Shown: positions 61,141-64,000 of the stretch, piece after piece
Position numbering within the stretch: the first letter of the stretch is position 1
Layout of the letters: every line of letters begins with the position of its first letter
DNA from: Paenibacillus_D tarimensis_A
Lineage (GTDB): Bacteria; Bacillota; Bacilli; Paenibacillales; Paenibacillaceae
Direction of reading: 5' to 3'
Assembly (NCBI GenBank): GCA_041281825.1
Contig: CP166298.1
Location: 3,844,001 to 3,908,000 of the forward strand
DNA length: 64,000 nt
Notes under the pieces: generated by a model
The model's database searches: none
Told to the model about the DNA's origin: nothing
Seen by the model: the letters and a program-made list of their open reading frames with translations, nothing else
Made by a program: the position numbers and the translations under genes

Positions 61141-62535
61141 CTACGGCTGCAGTACGACTGCCGTATTGGCCGGTTTCGCAAGTCCCTGCGCTGTTTGCTG
61201 CGATTTAAGCTGTTTCGGTGCGGCTGAAGCATCTTCTGCCGACCGTTCCGCTTGTTTCATCCGTTCAAGCGGCTCCTCCAGGGCAAACAACTTCACGAAC
61301 ATGTCCATCGCTTCCTTGGCATGTTTGTCATCCGTCATCTCTTTAATGCGCAGAATCGGATCGTGGAGCATTTGATTGACGATGCTTTTCGTCAGTTTGC
61401 GGATGACCTTTAATTCATGTTCATCAAGATCGGGAAGTTTGTTGACCATACTTTCCATCGTATCTTCATGGATTTGAGCCGCCTTCTCCTGAAGCGTCCG
61501 AATGAGCGGAACGACGCCCAACGTTTTGTACCATTGCTTGAACGCGTTCAATTCCGCCGCAATCATCACTTCAATCTTGGCCGCTTCCTGTTTGCGCAGC
61601 TCCAGATTGCTCTCTACAATCCCTTCCAAGTCATCAATATCGTATAAGAAAGCATTCGTTACCGATGCGATCCCGGGATCCAAGTCCCGGGGGACGGCGA
61701 TATCAATCAAGAAGAGAGGCCTTGACTTCCTCAGCTGCATCGCCCGCTCCACTTGCTCCCGGTTTAATACATAACCTTCCGATCCGGTAGAGCTGATGAT
61801 GATATCCGCTTCATGCAGCTTACGCAGCGCTTCTTCCATCGAATAGGGCGTACCGTTAAATTTGTCGGCCAGCTGTTCAGCTCTTTCAAAGGTGCGGTTA
61901 ACGACGATTACCCGATCCGCCCCGTTGGCATACAAATGCTTTGCAGTCAACTCACTCATCTTGCCTGCGCCGATGATCATAACCGTCTTTTTCGAGAATT
62001 GGCCGAAAATACGTTTCCCCAGTTCAACGGCGGCATAGCTGACCGAAACGGCCGTCTCGCCGATCATTGTCTCGGAATGGGCGCGTTTGGCAAGTGTAAT
62101 CGCCTGTTTAAACAGCATATTAAATAACGTCCCGGTTGTTTTAAGCGATTGTGCCAATAAAAACGCGTTGCGAACCTGACCAAGAATTTGCGTTTCGCCT
62201 ATCACCATGGAGTCAAGCCCGCATGCCACTTGCATCAGATGCCGGGTCGCCCGTTCGTCTTCATACATGTAGAGATGACCCGTAAACCGCTCGCGCGGCA
62301 GCTTGAACCATTGTTCCATAAAGCTGCGGATATAATGTCCGCACAAATGATGACGATCAACGACCGCATATAATTCCGTCCGGTTGCAGGTAGCGACGAT
62401 GACACATTCCAGAATGCTGGTTGTCCGCTTAAGCTGCTGGATCGCCTGCGGCAAATCCCGTTCGGTGAACGTAAATCGTTCCCTCACCTCAACCGGAGCC
62501 GTCCGATGATTCAGACCGACCACCACAATGTGCAT
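61141..62535 (-). CDS. hemA: Glutamyl-tRNA reductase
   Basis: 464 aa, first enzyme of C5-pathway tetrapyrrole synthesis. Catalytic Cys50 in IVATCNRTELYAV; MHIVVVGLNHRTAPVEVRE start; CGLDSMVIGETQILGQVRNA; NADPH domain VMIIGAGKMSELTAKHL; C-terminal dimerisation helices. The last ~35 residues (after RMKQAERSAED) are a low-complexity tail. SD AGGCAGGTG. First gene of the hem operon; usually controlled by HemX-dependent proteolysis. Confidence 0.97.
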   Translation of the reverse strand: MHIVVVGLNHRTAPVEVRERFTFTERDLPQAIQQLKRTTSILECVIVATCNRTELYAVVDRHHLCGHYIRSFMEQWFKLPRERFTGHLYMYEDERATRHLMQVACGLDSMVIGETQILGQVRNAFLLAQSLKTTGTLFNMLFKQAITLAKRAHSETMIGETAVSVSYAAVELGKRIFGQFSKKTVMIIGAGKMSELTAKHLYANGADRVIVVNRTFERAEQLADKFNGTPYSMEEALRKLHEADIIISSTGSEGYVLNREQVERAMQLRKSRPLFLIDIAVPRDLDPGIASVTNAFLYDIDDLEGIVESNLELRKQEAAKIEVMIAAELNAFKQWYKTLGVVPLIRTLQEKAAQIHEDTMESMVNKLPDLDEHELKVIRKLTKSIVNQMLHDPILRIKEMTDDKHAKEAMDMFVKLFALEEPLERMKQAERSAEDASAAPKQLKSQQTAQGLAKPANTAVVLQP

Positions 62536-62573
62536 GCGCGTATCACCTGCCTCTTCTTAGATTCATAATTATT

Positions 62574-62579
62574 ATTATA
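62574..62579 (-). promoter_or_regulatory. Possible -10 box of the hem operon
   Basis: Minus strand: a perfect TATAAT lies 39 bp upstream of the hemA ATG. No convincing -35 is seen at 16-18 bp. The rest of the 281-bp hemA-speD gap holds only the speD terminator. Confidence 0.4.
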
Positions 62580-62763
62580 GCACATTCCGCCAAACAGTAC
62601 GTCCACATTTATGAAAAATGTATGAAAACGTCGACGAAAAAACAAACTCCAGATTCGTAATAAGCTTTCAAGCATCGTTTCACTTTTGCGGATATCGCAT
62701 GCGGGCTTTCAAACAACCTCTAGTATATTAGTGTGAGCGGCGGGCTGTCACAATATACCTTAT

Positions 62764-62800
62764 GAATAATAAAGAGCCATGGATATCGCTCCATGGCTCT
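62764..62800 (-). terminator. Rho-independent terminator after speD
   Basis: Minus strand: AGAGCCATGGA-GCGATA-TCCATGGCTCT, a perfect 11-bp stem, followed by TTATTATT, 17 bp past the speD stop. Confidence 0.88.
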
Positions 62801-62816
62801 GCCAATCGATACTGAG

Positions 62817-63215
62817 TTACACCAGTTCGGCATGCTTCAATTTCGGTTCTTCCACTTTCAATTCGCCCATGCCCCGAACAAGCTTCTTCGCATGGGTCGT
62901 CTTCGGTTTCAACACAGCCAGCATATAGTCGATAGCCAGTTGCGGATCCACGGTTTCGCCGCATGTGTAGCAGTCAAGTGCAGCAAAGCCTTTCTCAGGA
63001 TACGTATGAATGGAGAGATGACTTTCCGACAATAATACGAGAACCGTCGCCCCTTGAGGCTCAAACTGTTTGGCTTGTACTGAGAGTACGGTAGCACCGC
63101 AGCTTTCTGCTGCCTCCACCATTTGGGCTTGCAAAAATTCCGCGCTGTTCAAGAGTTCAAAATCAACACCCCATGTGTCAACAGCTACGTGTCTTCCGAA
63201 AGTTGAGTATTCCAT
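62817..63215 (-). CDS. speD: S-adenosylmethionine decarboxylase proenzyme
   Basis: 132 aa, class 1B (Bacillus/Thermotoga type). Autocleavage occurs in LLSESHLSIHTYPE, with Ser65 becoming the pyruvoyl group; His70 and Cys85 (DCYTCGE) are the processing and catalytic residues. It makes decarboxylated AdoMet for spermidine. The ATG at 63215 follows AAGGGGG. It is monocistronic, with its own promoter, long leader and terminator. Confidence 0.96.
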   Translation of the reverse strand: MEYSTFGRHVAVDTWGVDFELLNSAEFLQAQMVEAAESCGATVLSVQAKQFEPQGATVLVLLSESHLSIHTYPEKGFAALDCYTCGETVDPQLAIDYMLAVLKPKTTHAKKLVRGMGELKVEEPKLKHAELV

Positions 63216-63357
63216 CTTCCGGTTCCCCCTTCCTAGGAATAAAATGTTTGAAAAATTTCATCCGCTAGGACCTACGTCATTCACTACCCGAGGGAATAAT
63301 CTCTCGCAACAATTCCATGTCCTGAGTGAATCCTGGTTCCTAATATTCATTTCAACG
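63216..63357 (-). promoter_or_regulatory. speD 5' leader with potential structure
   Basis: The predicted ~140-nt leader holds two notable pairings (minus strand): ATTCACT near its start with AGTGAAT ~40 nt later, and TCCTAG with CTAGGA, the latter immediately 5' of the AAGGGGG SD. Inside is the GAGAG/CTC-containing stretch GCGAGAGATTATTCCCTCG. No known riboswitch class was recognised. Confidence 0.35.
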
Positions 63358-63363
63358 AGAATA

Positions 63364-63392
63364 AAAATAACATCTATCGCGAATAATTGCAA
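63364..63392 (-). promoter_or_regulatory. Putative speD promoter
   Basis: Minus strand: -35 TTGCAA (63387-63392), 17-bp spacer, -10 TATTTT (63364-63369). Just upstream lies a palindrome AACAATAATTGTT (63409-63421) and a second TTGCAA, candidate regulator sites. Together with the leader and the terminator at 63533 this accounts for the 372-bp non-coding stretch. Confidence 0.55.
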
Positions 63393-63532
63393 CAGTTTTT
63401 TTGCAATCAACAATAATTGTTAACAGATTGCCCCTTGGATCTACCCTTTCAACTTATGACGGCGGAACATGTCCGGTGATTCTATATTAAAAGCTATTCC
63501 GCGGGCGGACAATATCCTCGGCAGCATAATAA

Positions 63533-63570
63533 TAAAAAACCGCTGGAGCGATGTTCTCCAGCGGTTTTTC
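63533..63570. terminator. Strong hairpin terminator
   Basis: ACCGCTGGAG-CGATGTT-CTCCAGCGGT, a perfect 10-bp stem flanked by A-runs and T-runs on both sides; on the minus strand it is followed by TTTTTTATTATT. It ends the transcript of the gene at 63588. Confidence 0.93.
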
Positions 63571-63587
63571 TTAAGTGAATGCCTGTG

Positions 63588-64000
63588 CTAGGCTTCCAAA
63601 ATAAATAAAGTGCGGGTGTGCTGCTTGAGCCGCTCGTCGATCGCTTCGATCTCCGAAGCCAGCTTCGTCTGATTCCGTAAATCAAGCAGTTCATTGATGG
63701 CATTCTGAGTCCGTTCGATTTCCTGCTCGATCATCCGGCTCTTGAATTGCATCTCAAGCTGGCCGAGCGTATCCTTCCACTCGAAAACGATACGTTTCTT
63801 GCCGCCGGAATTCTCGATAATCTTCTGAACGGCACCCTTCGAATAATGATAAATCATCGTATAATTCGGATAAATTCGGTTGACGATCGCGTCTCCTTTA
63901 AACAAGGAAACCGCTTTACGCATCGCGTTTGTCAGCTTCGGGTGAACAAGTCGGCAGGAAAGCACGCATACATACATCTCTTTTTGGCGTTCGAACGTCA
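63588..64000 (-). CDS. Unidentified conserved-looking protein (5' end beyond the window)
   Basis: At least 129 aa; the frame stays open to the right edge (TFERQKEMYVCVLS), so the true start is probably outside the window; the ATG at 63977 has only a poorly spaced AAAGAG. Not recognised. The visible part has a mixed alpha/beta region (KAVSLFKGDAIVNRIYPNYTMIYHYSKGAVQKIIE), then FEWKDTLGQLEMQFKSRMIEQEIERTQNAINELLDLRN, a likely amphipathic coiled coil. No signal peptide or membrane segment. It is followed by a strong terminator. Confidence 0.6.
   Translation of the reverse strand, partial: TFERQKEMYVCVLSCRLVHPKLTNAMRKAVSLFKGDAIVNRIYPNYTMIYHYSKGAVQKIIENSGGKKRIVFEWKDTLGQLEMQFKSRMIEQEIERTQNAINELLDLRNQTKLASEIEAIDERLKQHTRTLFILEA

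Noticed and set aside
63216..63400. AdoMet (SAM-I/SAM-II) riboswitch before speD
   Set aside because: No SAM-I core or K-turn pattern, no SAM-II pseudoknot and no terminator in the leader; only short unproven pairings are visible.

Overview
The window is chromosomal DNA of an endospore-forming, low-to-mid GC Firmicute, most likely Paenibacillaceae (Paenibacillus/Cohnella-like). The basis is gene content and order: sporulation genes (spoIVFA/B, spo0B, spoVID, bofC, a SafA-like LysM coat protein, a SpoIID-like protein), a T-box before valS, an L27 with a cleavable N-terminus next to the Prp protease, and a hemAXCDBL-spoVID block. About 60 genes were found. All but two (a small secreted protein at 5.0 kb and a PucR-type regulator at 50.5 kb) lie on the minus strand, so transcription runs from high to low coordinates. 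No tRNA, rRNA, CRISPR array, prophage or insertion sequence was seen.

Layout from right to left, in the direction of transcription. 64-62.8 kb: end of an unidentified gene, then speD with a long leader. 62.5-52.3 kb: tetrapyrrole operon hemA-hemX-sirC-hemC-cobA/hemD fusion-hemB-hemL, then a pseudouridine synthase and spoVID. 52.1-43.6 kb: accessory catabolic cluster, with a pucR-like regulator facing a seven-gene operon of a NitT/TauT-type ABC importer, an M20 ureido-amidase and a polar amino acid ABC importer. 43.6-36 kb: T-box-valS-folC-murC, a SPOR-domain membrane protein and a DUF4321 protein. 36-25.7 kb: cell shape, division and sporulation signalling (maf-radC-mreBCD-minCD-rodA-spoIVFA-spoIVFB-rng). 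25.7-22.4 kb: rplU-prp-rpmA-spo0B-obg. 22.2-16.3 kb: amino acid biosynthesis (pheB-hom-thrC-thrB-pheA-ilvE). 16-11 kb: spore coat LysM protein, bofC, ruvC-ruvA-ruvB and a SpoIID-like protein. 9-6.4 kb: queA-tgt-yajC. 6.3-4.8 kb: an alpha/beta hydrolase and a small secreted protein. 4.8-0 kb: mrpABCD and the start of mrpE, a multisubunit Na+/H+ antiporter running off the left edge.

The most unusual material is non-coding. A family of related intergenic elements sits inside what should be continuous operons: between hom and thrC (with terminal inverted repeats), between minC and minD, as a bare inverted repeat in the valS leader, and possibly as a large hairpin within the accessory ABC operon. 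Together with a triple 37-bp hairpin repeat at the 3' end of ruvB and an eight-copy 63-bp coding repeat in the coat protein, these are the signals least explained by ordinary gene annotation. The accessory cluster with its PucR-box-like site is the best candidate for a distinct metabolic system.
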